From contig CAJNDS010001613.1 in the NCBI GenBank assembly GCA_905221605.1, forward strand, positions 526,185 to 590,184: a DNA stretch of 64,000 bases, given 5' to 3'. The position numbers and the translations under genes are program-made. Positions within the stretch are counted from its first letter, which is position 1. Every line of letters starts with the position of its first letter. The stretch is from Symbiodinium natans. Taxonomy: Eukaryota > Sar > Dinophyceae > Suessiales > Symbiodiniaceae. Under the pieces are notes generated by a model that saw only the letters and a program-made list of their open reading frames with translations, made no database searches and had not been told where the DNA came from. Below are positions 20,050 to 29,275 of the stretch, piece after piece.

Positions 20050-20215
20050 CTTAGGGTTTATATGGGGGGGTTTAGGGTTTAGGGTTTAGGGTTTAGGGCT
20101 TGGGGTTTAGGGTTTAGGGGTTCGGGTTCTAGGGGTTTGGCAGGGTTTTGCAGGGTTTTGCAGGGTTTTGTAGGGTTTTGCAGGGTTGTGCAGGGTTTTG
20201 TAGGGTTTTGCAGAG
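20050..20215. repeat. G-rich array grading to TTTTGCAGGG 10-mers
   Basis: TTTAGGG units, then a 10-bp tandem TTTTGCAGGG/TTTTGTAGGG. The same 10-mer forms a longer array at 61010-61430. Confidence 0.9.
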
Positions 20216-20364
20216 TTTTTTCGGCATTGTTTGGGCTTTTGGGTTTTGGGGTTTTGGGAATTTGGCAGTTAGGTTCCCTACTCTTTGATTGAACCAGTAG
20301 ACTCCAAATTAGGGCTGCAGTTCATAAGCTCCAACCCCGTCCAACCCCTGAATCCCAGACCCAA

Positions 20365-20472
20365 GCCTCAAAGCCTAAAGCCTAAAGCCTAAAGCCTAAA
20401 GCCTAAAGCCTAAAGCCTAAAGCCTAAAGCCTAAAGCCTAAAGCCTAAAGCCTAAAGCCTAAAGCCTAAACC
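20365..20472. repeat. C-rich variant array AAGCCTA
   Basis: About 15 uniform CCTAAAG units. The same variant forms the array at 38399-38610. Confidence 0.95.
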
Positions 20473-20583
20473 CTACACCCTAAACCCTCTAAACCCTAAA
20501 CCCTACACCCTAAACCCTAAACCCTAACCCTTATGCCTGACCAACACTCACTGGCCTTGTGCCTACCCGATGAGCCCTACCAG

Positions 20584-20625
20584 GAGCGAGCTGCTAAAGC
20601 CAGCCAGGAACTCTCTGCTGCCCAG
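20584..20625 (+). CDS. Putative exon, coiled-coil-like (ERAAKASQELSAAQ)
   Basis: CTACCAG| and GCCCAG|GTGCAG bound exactly 14 codons. Textbook helix composition and consensus-like borders. C-rich left, G-rich right. Confidence 0.65.
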
Positions 20626-20668
20626 GTGCAGCCCGTAACCCTCCGTCCCCCCAAGCCCTAAGCACGCT

Positions 20669-21330
20669 GGGTTTAGGGTTTAGGGTTTAGGGTTTGGGGT
20701 TTGGGGTTTGGGGTTTGGGGGTTTAGGGTTCTAAGGGTTAAGCGCGTTAAGGGCTCAGGCTCTTCAGAATGAGTGGTTTTGAGTCTGGGCTTTCGAGGTT
20801 TAGGCTGTCGAGACTTCTTCAGGGTTCTGGATGTTAAGGGTGGCTGGAGTTTAAGGGCGTCTGGATTGCCGTGGGTTCAGCTTGGGGGAACAGGCGAGTT
20901 TTGGTTTCTGTGTTTTGGGGATGTGGGACCTATACACTCGAAGCCCTAGACCCAAATCCCTAGTTCCCAAGCCCTAATCCCTAAACTTTAATTGGGTTTC
21001 AGGGTTTGAGGCCTCGGGTTTTTGTCAGGCTTCAGGGGCCTAGGGATCTCCCCCCCCCCCCCAAAGGACGAGGTGTAGTGTTTAGGGTTTATTGGGATTT
21101 AGGGTTTAGGGTTTAGGGTTTAGGGTTTAGGGTTTAGGGAGTCAGGGAGTCAGGGAGTCAGCTCTAAGAAGCGCGGCAGCCCTGAAACCCTGGACCCCTG
21201 AACCTCTCATCTCCCAGACCTCGGCCCACAGCTCCTCAACTACTTGCATTCTTAACCCTTGGGTTTAGGGTTTAGGGTTCAGGGTGCAGGGTTTAGGCTC
21301 TATCAAGATTTAGGGTTTAGGGTTGAGGGG
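20669..21330. repeat. Alternating degenerate heptamers
   Basis: G-rich 20669-20930, C-rich 20935-20985, C-run 21050-21062, G-rich 21075-21150, then G-rich 21260-21330. A weak exon candidate lies at about 21218-21248 after CTCCCAG (TSAHSSST). Confidence 0.8.
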
Positions 21331-21356
21331 GTTGAGGCCCGCCCGAGTACTTATTG

Positions 21357-21497
21357 TAGCTACATGGTCCCTTAATACGGGCCCTGAATTTGGGAACCTT
21401 CATATGCCCCATATATACCCTGTAAAACCCAAAGGCCCATACTTCAGAAGCCTTTAAAGAAGGTAAGGGGCCATTCTAAGGGACCATGTAACATCTA
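21357..21497. mobile_element. MITE-like element, family H
   Basis: TACATGGTCCCTTA at the left and TAAGGGACCATGTA at the right are perfect inverted complements of 14 bp. Interior non-coding. Part of it (AAAGAAGGTAAGGG) recurs at 21588-21605, a probable fragment. Confidence 0.7.
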
Positions 21498-21719
21498 GGT
21501 ATCAGCGGCTTAGGGTTTAGGGTTTAGGGTGTCCTAAGCCCAAACTCTACAAACGAACTCAACTCAGAATCCGCAGCCTGGGCTAAAGAAGGTAAGGGAC
21601 CAGGTGACCTCCCTTACGGAACCGGCTTAAAAGACAGCATCTGCAGCGGTCTAAAATAACCCCCCCCCCCCCGGCAACCTGTAAACAGCAGACCCTCATG
21701 CCCTGGAGCTGGTCGGGCT

Positions 21720-21850
21720 TAGGGTTTAGGGTTTAGGGTTTAGGGTTACGGTTTAGGGTTTAGGGTTCAGGGTTTAGCGTTTAGGGTTTAGGGTGATTTA
21801 GGGCTTAGGGAAATTCAGGGTTTGGGGTTCAGGGTTTAGGGTTTAGGGTA
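21720..21850. repeat. G-rich TTTAGGG array
   Basis: TTTAGGG with short variants. A C-run lies just upstream (about 21660-21672). Confidence 0.93.
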
Positions 21851-21867
21851 CCTCAGCACCGTTGCAG

Positions 21868-21918
21868 GCGCAGCTCGTTGAGCTGTCCTCGGCCATCGCC
21901 GAGAAGAGGCAGCGAGGG
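21868..21918 (+). CDS. Putative exon, coiled-coil-like (AQLVELSSAIAEKRQR)
   Basis: CCGTTGCAG| and GAGGG|GTTCAC bound 51 bp in one open frame. Clear helix pattern. Flanked by G-rich arrays on both sides, so the usual polarity fails here. Confidence 0.65.
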
Positions 21919-21944
21919 GTTCACACCTGGGGCTTCGGGAGTGA

Positions 21945-22365
21945 GTAGGGTTTAGGGTTTAGGGTTTAGGGTTTAGGGTTAAGGGTTTAGGGTTTAGGGT
22001 TTAGGGTTTAGGGTAGCTTCGAGTTTAGGGTTTAGGGCTAGTCACGGGGCTAATGCCTAAACTTCCCAAATCCCAAGCCCCAAACCCCCTTAATCCCTAA
22101 ACCCTAAACCCCTAAATCCCTGAAACCCTGAAACTCTAAACCCTAAAGGCCCTAAACCCTAAACCCTAAACCCTAAACCCTAAACCCTAAACCCTAAACC
22201 CTAAACCCTAAACCCTAAACCCTAAAGCCTAAAGGCCCTAAACCCTAAACCCTAAACCCTAAACCCTAAACCCTAAACCCTAAACCCTAAACCCTAAACC
22301 CTAAACCCTAAACCCTAAACCCTAAACCCTAAACCCTAAACCCTAAACCCTAAACCCTAAATCGA
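21945..22365. repeat. G-rich then C-rich arrays of one intron
   Basis: TTTAGGG at 21945-22040, a short spacer, then CCCTAAA at 22075-22362 carrying the CCTAAAGGCCC break also seen at 19206. Confidence 0.95.
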
Positions 22366-22378
22366 AAGTACCCTTGAG

Positions 22379-22453
22379 GCCGCCCCTCCGGCGCTCCTCC
22401 TCGTACGTGGAGCAGGCGGAACGCGAGCGTAGCTGCCTCGTGAGCTGTCAAAG
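22379..22453 (+). CDS. Putative exon (75 bp)
   Basis: CCTTGAG| and CAAAG|GTTGGT bound a 1+72+2 segment containing RRSSSYVEQAERERSCLVSC. Good borders and codon use. C-rich left, G-rich right. Confidence 0.6.
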
Positions 22454-22454
22454 G

Positions 22455-22985
22455 TTGGTGTTAGGGTTTAGGGTTTAGGGTTCAGGGTTCAGGGTTTAGG
22501 GTTTAGGGTTTAGGGTTTCGGGTTTCGGGGCCGGGGATTGGGGTTTAGGTTTGTTTCTTGGGGGGTTTTGTCGAATGTCCCCTACCTCGAGGTAAGAAGG
22601 AGGAGAGCATGGTAGAACCTTACACCCTACGCCCAATTAGGGCTTAGGGTTCACCCCTAAACCCTGAGCCCCAAACTCCTTAAACCCTGACACCCTAAAC
22701 CCGAAGTCCTAAACCCTGAACGCCCCAAACCTCCTTAAAGCACGTAAACCGCCGAAAAGCGTAACCTTCCACCCCTCCTGGGACAATAAGGGCTAGGGTT
22801 TAGGGTTTAGGGTTTAGGGTTTAGGGTTTAGGGTTTAGGGTTTAGGGTTTAGGGTTTAGGGTTTAGGGTTTAGGGTTTAGGGTTTAGGGTTTAGGGTTTA
22901 GGGTTTAGGGCTTCGGGCTTAGGGCATAGGGTTTGATTAGGGTTTAGGCTTTAGAGGGACAAGTTGTTTACCTGCCTGGGCAGCT
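22455..22985. repeat. Heptamers and spacers
   Basis: G-rich 22460-22545, C-rich degenerate 22620-22745, then a clean TTTAGGG array 22797-22915. No gene in the spacers. Confidence 0.85.
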
Positions 22986-23005
22986 TGGCTGCCACACTCT
23001 TTCAG

Positions 23006-23052
23006 CCGCCAAGTTGTTGGGCCCCATAGTTCACTTGGTGCCCTTCGGCAGG
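23006..23052 (+). CDS. Putative exon (AAKLLGPIVHLVPFGR)
   Basis: ACTCTTTCAG| acceptor, CAGG|GTGGTT donor. A hydrophobic, strand-like sequence unlike the coiled-coil exons. G-rich heptamers on both sides. Confidence 0.5.
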
Positions 23053-23180
23053 GTGGTTATAATACAAGGGGGTTTAAGGGTTTTGAGTTTGTTTTTTGGC
23101 TTTCAGGTTTTTGGGAGGTTTTTAGTGTTTTGAGGGTTTTGAGGGTTTTTAGCGGTTTTAGGGCTTTGATGACTTTGCAG

Positions 23181-23232
23181 CAGAACATGGACAAGGGCGA
23201 GAGGGGCATCATGAGTCAATTGTCAGCGAAGG
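23181..23232 (+). CDS. Putative exon (QNMDKGERGIMSQLSAK)
   Basis: GACTTTGCAG| and GAAGG|GTTTGC bound 52 bp. Good acceptor context. Followed by non-repeat DNA rather than a heptamer array. Confidence 0.5.
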
Positions 23233-23394
23233 GTTTGCCCAGTAGACAATTCAGCACACCACGAAGGTCTCATTCGGAACGATGTGTGCAGAGCTGGGGA
23301 AGATGAAGAAGCAATCTGACATCATAGACAACGCTTTGTCTTCGTGACTAAGAACTAGACGATAAGAAGATATTACCTAGTAATGTAAGAACGT

Positions 23395-23715
23395 AACAGT
23401 GTCTTACTGTAATGCAGTAGGGCACCACTGCAAGAATGCAATACAGCAACAATGGAAAAACACAATCATGTAATAATGTAATGATGTTATCATCATGTAA
23501 TCATGCAAACATGCAATCATTCAATCATGTAATCACGCAAGCATGTAACCATGGCAAAATGTAAGAATGTAAGAGTGAAAAAGTGTAATGATGAAAAAAT
23601 CTGATAATGCAATCGTGTAATCATGTAAGTATGTAATCATGTATTCATGTAGTCATGTAATCATGCAATAATGTAATATTGGAATAGTGTGATAACGTGA
23701 TAATGCAATACCGTC
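23395..23715. repeat. AT-rich degenerate repeat, ATGTAATC-type
   Basis: About 30 imperfect units of 8-10 bp such as CATGTAATC, CATGCAAT and AATGTAATA. Not related to the telomere heptamer. Confidence 0.85.
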
Positions 23716-23750
23716 ACAGTGAAATATTCGAAACCATGGCAGCAATCTAC

Positions 23751-23866
23751 GAATTGCTTAAGAACCCCACGAAAATAGAAATAGTCTTCCTCGTAAGGGT
23801 AATATAGGGATTATGGTTCTTCTTCTTTTTTTTTTTTTTGGGGGGGGGGGGGTTTCTTTAGCAAAC
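23751..23866. mobile_element. MITE-like element, family G, copy 1
   Basis: Starts GAATTGCTTAAGAACCCC, ends GGGTTTCTTTAGCAAACAGT; the ends are inverted complements. Shares TCTTCCT and TAGGGATTAT with 28009-28108. Contains a T-run followed by a G-run. Confidence 0.8.
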
Positions 23867-23890
23867 AGTGGTTATATAATGATGTGATAG

Positions 23891-23952
23891 GCCTGGTGCG
23901 CTTTATGGGCGGCAGGGCGCCGTCCAACCGGAACCTGCCTTCATCCTGGGAG
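23891..23952 (+). CDS. Putative exon (LVRFMGGRAPSNRNLPSSWE)
   Basis: TGATAG| and TGGGAG|GTTTAG bound 62 bp (2+60+0). The heptamer array supplies the donor. It starts 24 bp after a MITE. Confidence 0.5.
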
Positions 23953-24018
23953 GTTTAGGGTTTAGGGTTTAGGGTTTAGGGTTTAGGGTTTAGGGTTTAG
24001 GGTGAAGTGAGATTGCAG

Positions 24019-24065
24019 AGTCGAGGCCGGGATGAACCCAACTGCGTCGGACCCCCACACTTATG
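24019..24065 (+). CDS. Putative exon (VEAGMNPTASDPHTY)
   Basis: AGATTGCAG| acceptor and ATG|GCAGGG (GC donor). G-rich array left; C-rich begins at about 24120. Confidence 0.45.
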
Positions 24066-24119
24066 GCAGGGGGAGATGGGGGGGGGCAGTGTACTTGTAC
24101 ACCTCTTTTGAGACATCTA

Positions 24120-24240
24120 AACTCCTAAGCCCGAAGCCCGAAACCCTTAATTTTAAATCCTAAATCCTAAACCCTAAACCCTAAACCCTAAACCCTAAAC
24201 CCTAAACCCTAACCCCCTCCCCCCCCCCCCCCCCCCCCGC
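24120..24240. repeat. C-rich CCCTAAA array ending in a C-run
   Basis: CCCTAAA to 24212, then about 20 C with one T and one G. A possible short exon follows AAGCAG| at about 24263 (LSGRRPRAKSRGA), not called separately. Confidence 0.9.
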
Positions 24241-24539
24241 CCCCACCCCCCTTTGCCTAAGCAGCTGTCAGGGCGACGGCCGCGAGCCAAAAGTCGAGGC
24301 GCCACTTTTTTGTTCAGAACATTTTTTTCTTCAGTTTACTTGTAGGTGTATTTCAAAAACATCTGTATATGAATAAGATCAGATACATGTACATACACGA
24401 ACTAGTTAGGGGTTTGGCTGTTATGTTGTGGAGGTTCTTGATGTTCCGCATGTTTGGCTCAACCGGAGTCTCACTTGCTGTACTTGCGTGTTTTGCGTTG
24501 CTCAGTGCTGCCTTTCGGTCTCTTTGCAGAACATGAGAA

Positions 24540-24870
24540 ACCCCAAACCTTAAACCCTCAACCCCAAGCCCTCAACCCTACACCCCAAGCCCCAAACCCC
24601 AAACCCCAAACCCCAAACCCAAAACCCCAAACCCTAACCCTAACCCAACCCTAAACCCCAAACAATCAACGCTAGACCCCCCAGGGATGATCTGGGCATG
24701 CTCGGGAGAAGATCTAAAGGGTTCCACGTGTGGGTTTGGGTTGGGGTTTAGGATTTATGGTTTGGGGTTTGGGGTTTGGGTTTTGGGGTGTAAGGTTTAG
24801 AGTTTAAGGTTTGGGGTTTGGGGTTTCGGGTTTGGGGGTTAAGGTTTTGGGTTTAGGGTTTGGGGTTTAG
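24540..24870. repeat. C-rich and G-rich arrays around a micro-exon
   Basis: CCCCAAA/CCCTAAA at 24540-24655, then TTTGGGG/TTTAGGG at 24730-24868, with one exon candidate between. The downstream interval 24870-25140 is open in frames on both strands; the strand is undecided and it is not called. Confidence 0.9.
24685..24720 (+). CDS. Putative micro-exon (DDLGMLGRRSK)
   Basis: CCCCCCAG| and AAAGG|GTTCCA bound 36 bp (1+33+2), the same phase class as 16652, 19313 and 22379. C-rich left, G-rich right. Confidence 0.45.
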
Positions 24871-25142
24871 CGGTGGTGGCACGTGTTGGTTGCGGCGGCA
24901 AGGCGGAGGGTTGTTTAACGAACAGACCAGAAAAGCTGATGGTTGCAGATTGCATGTTGCTATCTCCTCGGCGCAACCAAACCAGCTGGCTTCTCCCGCA
25001 TTCATCCCGACCACATTCGCAGCCTGCTGCATGGCGCTCGTCGCAGTTTGAGCGCGTAGCTGGTGGTTCAATGGTGTCTGAAGTGTGATTCGCACGCAGA
25101 GGGCCCTGCTTGAAGAGGGCCTCTTGCCGCAGCCGCCGATAT

Positions 25143-25256
25143 ATGAAGAAGGGTTTATATTCCATTTCTTGGTGAGTGTACATAAGGTTCCTTTTTAATG
25201 TTGGTGAGTGTATATACCTGGTGTCCTTTTTGGGGTACAAGAAATATATACCCTAC
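25143..25256. mobile_element. MITE-like element, family D, copy 2
   Basis: Contains TTGGTGAGTGTACATAAGG, a second GGTGAGTGTATA unit and GGGGTACAAGAAATATA in the same order as 13409-13535. Left GAAGGGTTTATATT pairs loosely with right AATATATACCC. Confidence 0.75.
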
Positions 25257-25435
25257 ACTCACCCAACTGTGAAGAGGAAACAAATCTTAGGCTTAAGGGC
25301 CTTGTGGGTTTACGGGTTTAGGGTTTAGGGTTTGGGGCTTCGGGGCCCATAGCAAAACACCCACACTTTTTTGTACACTTCTCGACACGTTAGCTCCTTT
25401 CTTGGTTCCTGAAGGGGCCAGGACTTTCTGCGCTA

Positions 25436-25830
25436 AACCCTAAACCCTAAACCGAGAACCGAGGGAAGCTGTGCCGACCTCACACCTTACATCCTGACAA
25501 TAAAGGCCAAGACCCCAAACCTTGAACCCCAAACCCCTGACACCCATAACCCTGAACCCAGAACCCTAGACCCTTAAATCCCCTAAACCCTGAACAACTA
25601 AACCCTTAAACCCCTAACCCCAATAATCCCTCAACGGAGCCCTAAACCCCAAACCCGGGAAGTTCACAAACAACCCCTAAACCCTACAAACCCCCGAAAC
25701 CCAAACCCCAAAACCTAACCCTAAACCCTAACCCCCCAAAACCCAAACCCCAAACCCCAAACCCTAAACCCTAAGCCCCAAAACCCTATACCCCTAAACC
25801 CTAATCCCCTAAACACAAAACCCTAGATCC
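25436..25830. repeat. Degenerate C-rich heptamers
   Basis: CCCTAAA/CCCCAAA-like units with many changes. No gene. Confidence 0.85.
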
Positions 25831-25832
25831 AG

Positions 25833-25887
25833 GGGGCGCCCTCCTCCACTTCGACCGCCAGCGTCGCGAAGGACGAGATCAGCTCAG
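25833..25887 (+). CDS. Putative exon (GALLHFDRQRREGRDQL)
   Basis: AGATCCAG| and AGCTCAG|GTGCCA bound 55 bp in one open frame. Strong donor. C-rich heptamers on both sides. Confidence 0.55.
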
Positions 25888-26114
25888 GTGCCACCCTAAA
25901 CCCACAACCCCAAACCCTAAACCCTGAGCCCTACGCCCTAAACCCAAAACCCGAAACCTTCACACACCCTAAAGCCTCAGCCCAAAGTCCTAACTCCTCC
26001 GCCTCCTCAACCCAGTGAGGCCTCACTTAAGGATTCGGGTTTCGGGTGCGCGCTCGCATGCGCGTGCCCGAGAACCCACACTTCGGATTCTTAGACCAAA
26101 CCCGAAACCCCAAA

Positions 26115-26200
26115 GGGTTTAGGGTTTAGGGTTTAGGGTTTAGGGTTTAGGGTTTAGGGTTTAGGGTTTAGGGTTTAGGGTTTAGGGTTTAGGGTTTGGG
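26115..26200. repeat. G-rich TTTAGGG array
   Basis: Perfect TTTAGGG units, followed at once by C-rich degenerate units to 26270. Confidence 0.95.
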
Positions 26201-26320
26201 GTCAAGCCCTAAACCCCAAACACTAAACCCCGAATCCTTAAACCCCCAAACTCCCAGACTCGAAGCCCGTACTATAGGGGTCGGAAGAATTCGTAATAGT
26301 CTGCCCTTGTGGGCCCTTTA

Positions 26321-26442
26321 TGCTTGGAGGTTCATGGGTACTTATAGGTAGGGCTATAAGTAGGGTAACTATGGTTATAACCTGATTTAGGGTACTTATG
26401 ACTTATAACCCTACTTGTAAGTACCCATGAACCTTCAAGTAG
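26321..26442. mobile_element. MITE-like element, family A, copy 3 (nested)
   Basis: CTTGGAGGTTCATGGGTACT at the left and AGTACCCATGAACCTTCAAG at the right are almost perfect inverted complements. It is the least degraded family A copy here. Confidence 0.8.
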
Positions 26443-26491
26443 TTATACTATAAGAACCCCCAAAACCCTATTCCAATTATTCGGGCCTTTA

Positions 26492-26609
26492 TACTAGGAT
26501 GCCCAGTAGTACCCTTATTCCCTTTTTGGGGGGGTTCAGGTTCCCTCATAGACCCCTTTAAGCAAAAAAGGGCACCCTTGTTAAGCCTAGGTTACTGGGC
26601 AGCCTAGTA
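26492..26609. mobile_element. MITE-like element, family B, copy 1 (nested)
   Basis: TACTAGGATGCCCAGTA at the left, TACTGGGCAGCCTAGTA at the right. Interior nearly identical to 54215-54330, including AAGCAAAAAAGGGCACCCTT. Confidence 0.85.
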
Positions 26610-26734
26610 TACTATAAGAACCCCCAAAACCCTATTCCAATTATTCGGGCCTGTATATTACACCTCGGAGGTTCGAAGAGCCAGGAGACCTCGCCGTAGC
26701 TCGCGGAGGCGAGCGCGGGGGGGGGGGGAGGGGG

Positions 26735-27010
26735 CCCTAAACCCTAAACCCCAAACCCTAAACCCTAACCCCTAAACCCTAAACCCTAAACCCTAAACCG
26801 GGGGGTGGTGTTCGGCGCTAGGGGGGCCGGGGGCTTCGTTTGAGAAATCGCTGTGCGTTTAGGGATTTAGGGGATTTTAGGGGATTTAGGGTATCTACCG
26901 TGAGGGGTTTAGGGATTTAGGGATTTAGGGGATTTTAGGGATTTAGGGGATTTTAGGGGATTTAGGGTATGTACCGTGAGGGGTTTAGGGTTTAGGGTTT
27001 AAGGCTTCGG
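26735..27010. repeat. C-rich then G-rich variants
   Basis: CCCTAAA at 26735-26798, then a 10-12-bp GGGGATTTTA/GGGATTTA tandem at about 26855-27005, a distinct variant. A doubtful exon (EEPGDLAVARGGE) may lie at 26675-26713. Confidence 0.85.
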
Positions 27011-27258
27011 TATTCAGGGAGCCACCCCGCCAGCAGTTGTGAGACTCATGCTCTGCCGACGAAGCTCAGGGACAAGCCGCCAGGCAGACCCTAAACCCTA
27101 AGCCCCAAACACACAACCCTATATACCCTAAACCCAAGCCCTTAACCCTAAATCCTAAGCCCGAAGCCCTATAAACCCTAAACCCTACATCCTAAGCCCT
27201 AAACCCTGTAAATCCTAAGCCCTCTAAACCCTACACCCTAAACCCACCCGCGTGCAAG

Positions 27259-27337
27259 TGTTGGGTGCAACTGCCCAGGTCGCGCAACGATTTGGGATCA
27301 GAGCAGCCACGCCCTCAAACTGGGCTCAAGTCGTGAG
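27259..27337 (+). CDS. Putative exon (79 bp)
   Basis: GTGCAAG| and TCGTGAG|GTAGCT bound a frame reading LGATAQVAQRFGIRAATPS then NWAQVV. GTAGCT is a canonical GT donor. An inner acceptor CCCAG| at 27278 is possible. C-rich left, G-rich right. Confidence 0.6.
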
Positions 27338-27713
27338 GTAGCTCTGTGGCTGTGGCTCAAGGCCTTCTCTGGATCTAGGGTTTAGGGTTTAGGGTTTGGG
27401 GTTTAGGGTTTGGGGTTGAGGATTTAGGGTTTAGGGCGAGTCGGGTCCTGAACGTTGAGCACTAAAGCCCCAATCGCGAGTTCCGAACCTTCAGCCCTTA
27501 GCCCTAAGTCCTGGAAGCAAAAGTTCTGAACTACAAAAGCTTGATGATCTAGGTAGGACCTAGGGCCATTTCATATTTTCCTTCTCGGAGTCTAAGAGGA
27601 TCATATGCAATGAGCATTTGTCAGAGGGTTTAGGGTTTAGGGTGTAGGGTTTAGGGTGTAGGGTTTAGGGTTTAGGGTTTAGGGTTTAAGGTCCTTCCTG
27701 CTGATGACTTGAG

Positions 27714-27776
27714 CCCATGGGTGGGGAACTTTTGGGCCATCCGCATCGCGACGAAGTCGCCGAGAGGAGAAGGAAG
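27714..27776 (+). CDS. Putative exon (63 bp, phase 0)
   Basis: ACTTGAG| and GGAAG|GTGAGC bound exactly 21 codons: PMGGELLGHPHRDEVAERRR plus Lys. The donor matches the general eukaryotic consensus. Followed by a G-rich array. Confidence 0.6.
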
Positions 27777-27816
27777 GTGAGCAGGGAGCGTGTTGAGTCA
27801 GGGTGGTTGTCCTTGG

Positions 27817-27930
27817 GTTTAGGGTTTAGGGTTTAGGGTTTAGGGTTTAGGGTTTAGGGTTTAGGGTTTAGGGTTTAGGGTTTAGGGTTTAGGGTTTACG
27901 GTTTAGGGTTTAGGGTTTAGGGTGAGGGTT
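27817..27930. repeat. G-rich TTTAGGG array
   Basis: Nearly perfect TTTAGGG. An earlier G-rich patch lies at 27625-27690. Confidence 0.95.
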
Positions 27931-28008
27931 CAAGCCAGGGTATGCCTCAATGCAGCGTGGCTCAGTGAGCTCACCAACCGTCTCTGGATGGTCGTGTAAC
28001 ACAGCTAC

Positions 28009-28108
28009 GAATTGCTTAAGAACCCCCCTCCCCCCAAAAAACACAAATATTCTTCCTTATAAGGGCTACATAGGGATTATCATTTTTTTGGGGGTTCTTA
28101 AGCAAATA
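28009..28108. mobile_element. MITE-like element, family G, copy 2
   Basis: GAATTGCTTAAGAACCCCCC to GGGGGTTCTTAAGCAAATAG, inverted ends. The same interior motifs as copy 1 at 23751. Confidence 0.85.
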
Positions 28109-28188
28109 GTAGACAGATGTACGGAGAAGCTACACATGCAGAGCCCTTGGTGTGACTGTTGGACTTGTGAAGTAGGTTTACGGGTTTA

Positions 28189-28295
28189 ATATAGGGGCCT
28201 TAATCATTAGAATAGGGTTTTGGGGGGTTGTCATAGTATATTCATATAGGGACAAGAAGGGAATACTAGTCGTAATTGTTCCGACCCCTACATTA
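28189..28295. mobile_element. MITE-like element, family C, copy 2
   Basis: Starts ATATAGGGGCCTTAATCATT, ends AATTGTTCCGACCCCTA; the orientation is inverted relative to 26273 and 45531. Interior has AGAATAGGGTTTTGGGGGG. Confidence 0.75.
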
Positions 28296-28342
28296 GGGGT
28301 TTAGGCTTTTAGGGCTATGTAGCTTCCTCCGACTATCCTCAG

Positions 28343-28401
28343 CCTCAAAGTTCCGTTCTGCGAGGGAGCGCCTTTTGCAGAATCCGCAAGCGCAAAAAAA
28401 G
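28343..28401 (+). CDS. Putative exon (SKFRSARERLLQNPQAQKK)
   Basis: TATCCTCAG| and AAAAAAG|GTTTAG bound 59 bp (2+57+0). Basic helix-like sequence; the donor is made by the TTTAGGG array. Another open frame exists over part of it. Confidence 0.55.
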
Positions 28402-28449
28402 GTTTAGGGTTTAGGGTTTAGGGTGAAATCCTAAGCCCGAACGGTGCAG

Positions 28450-28523
28450 GCTTGATGGCTCAGGGTTCAGCCGATTCTGAAGATGCTACACACAGCCTAG
28501 AGCCTGAACTGCAGCCTACGAAG
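28450..28523 (+). CDS. Putative exon, acidic
   Basis: GGTGCAG| then LMAQGSADSEDATHSLEPEL and QPTK, ending at ACGAAG|GCCCGT (GC donor; 2+72+0) or at CGTG|GTTTGT 7 bp later. The phase class matches 28343. Confidence 0.5.
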
Positions 28524-28811
28524 GCCCGTGGTTTGTGGTTTAGGGTTTAGGGTTTAGGGTACATACACATACAAGTCATGTCCCTTCCCTCCGTTAAGTA
28601 ATAAGATCTTGTTTCAATCCTGTTCAGACATATGTTCGGAATATTTGGCATTGTCTCCCACGGTATTTAGGAGGATCTTCTTGAAAAGGGTTGTTCCTAG
28701 ATTCACCACCCTAAACCCTAAACCCTAAACCCTAAGCCCTTCACCCTAGATTCAGGAATATCTTTCAGAGGGTTTTAAGGGCCTTCCTAGGTTCTAAAGG
28801 CCAAGATGAAG

Positions 28812-29042
28812 ATCCCCTAAACCCTAAACCCTAAACCCTAAACCCTAAACCCTAAACCCTAAACCCTAAACCCTAAACCCTAAACCCTAAACCCTAAACC
28901 CTAAACCCTAAACCCAAAACCCTAAACCCTAAACCCTAGGCCCTAAACCCTAAACCCTAAACCCTAAACCCTAAACCCTAAACCCTAAACCCTAAACCCT
29001 AAACCCTAAACCCTAAACCCTAAACCCTAAACCCTAAACCCT
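28812..29042. repeat. C-rich CCCTAAA array
   Basis: Nearly perfect, 230 bp. The interval upstream (28560-28705) is non-repeat with no gene seen. Downstream, a short ATG frame MDARSMRALPGSCES at 29058-29105 is possible but unsupported. Confidence 0.95.
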
Positions 29043-29275
29043 GAACCCCTAAAGCCATGGATGCACGTTCGATGCGTGCCTTGCCTGGCTCCTGCGAAAG
29101 CTAAGCCAGTTTAGAGAGTAGCGAGAGGGACTCGGCATGCTCAGGCCATAAGGGTTTAGGGTTCGGCTTAAAGTGGGGTTGAGGGTTTAGGGTTTAGGGT
29201 TGAGGGTTTAGGGTTTAGGGTTTAGGGTCTGAGTCCTTCGAGCTTAGAAAAGCCAGACAACCTTTTTTTCTATAG

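Larger units (their letters stand above)
26273..26660. mobile_element. Nested cluster of MITE-like elements (family C host)
   Basis: A family C element (CTATAGGGGTCGGAA at the left; AATTATTCGGGCC then TATA at the right) is interrupted by a family A element (26321-26442) and then by a family B element (26492-26609). The tract TATAAGAACCCCCAAAACCC through AATTATTCGGGCCT is present on both sides of the B element (about 26445-26491 and 26610-26657), nearly identical. So the B element sits between two copies of the host's right end. Confidence 0.75.

Noticed and set aside
24839-25240. 133-codon minus-strand ORF
   Set aside because: Runs through a MITE and a heptamer array, with competing + frames of similar quality; no recognisable domain.
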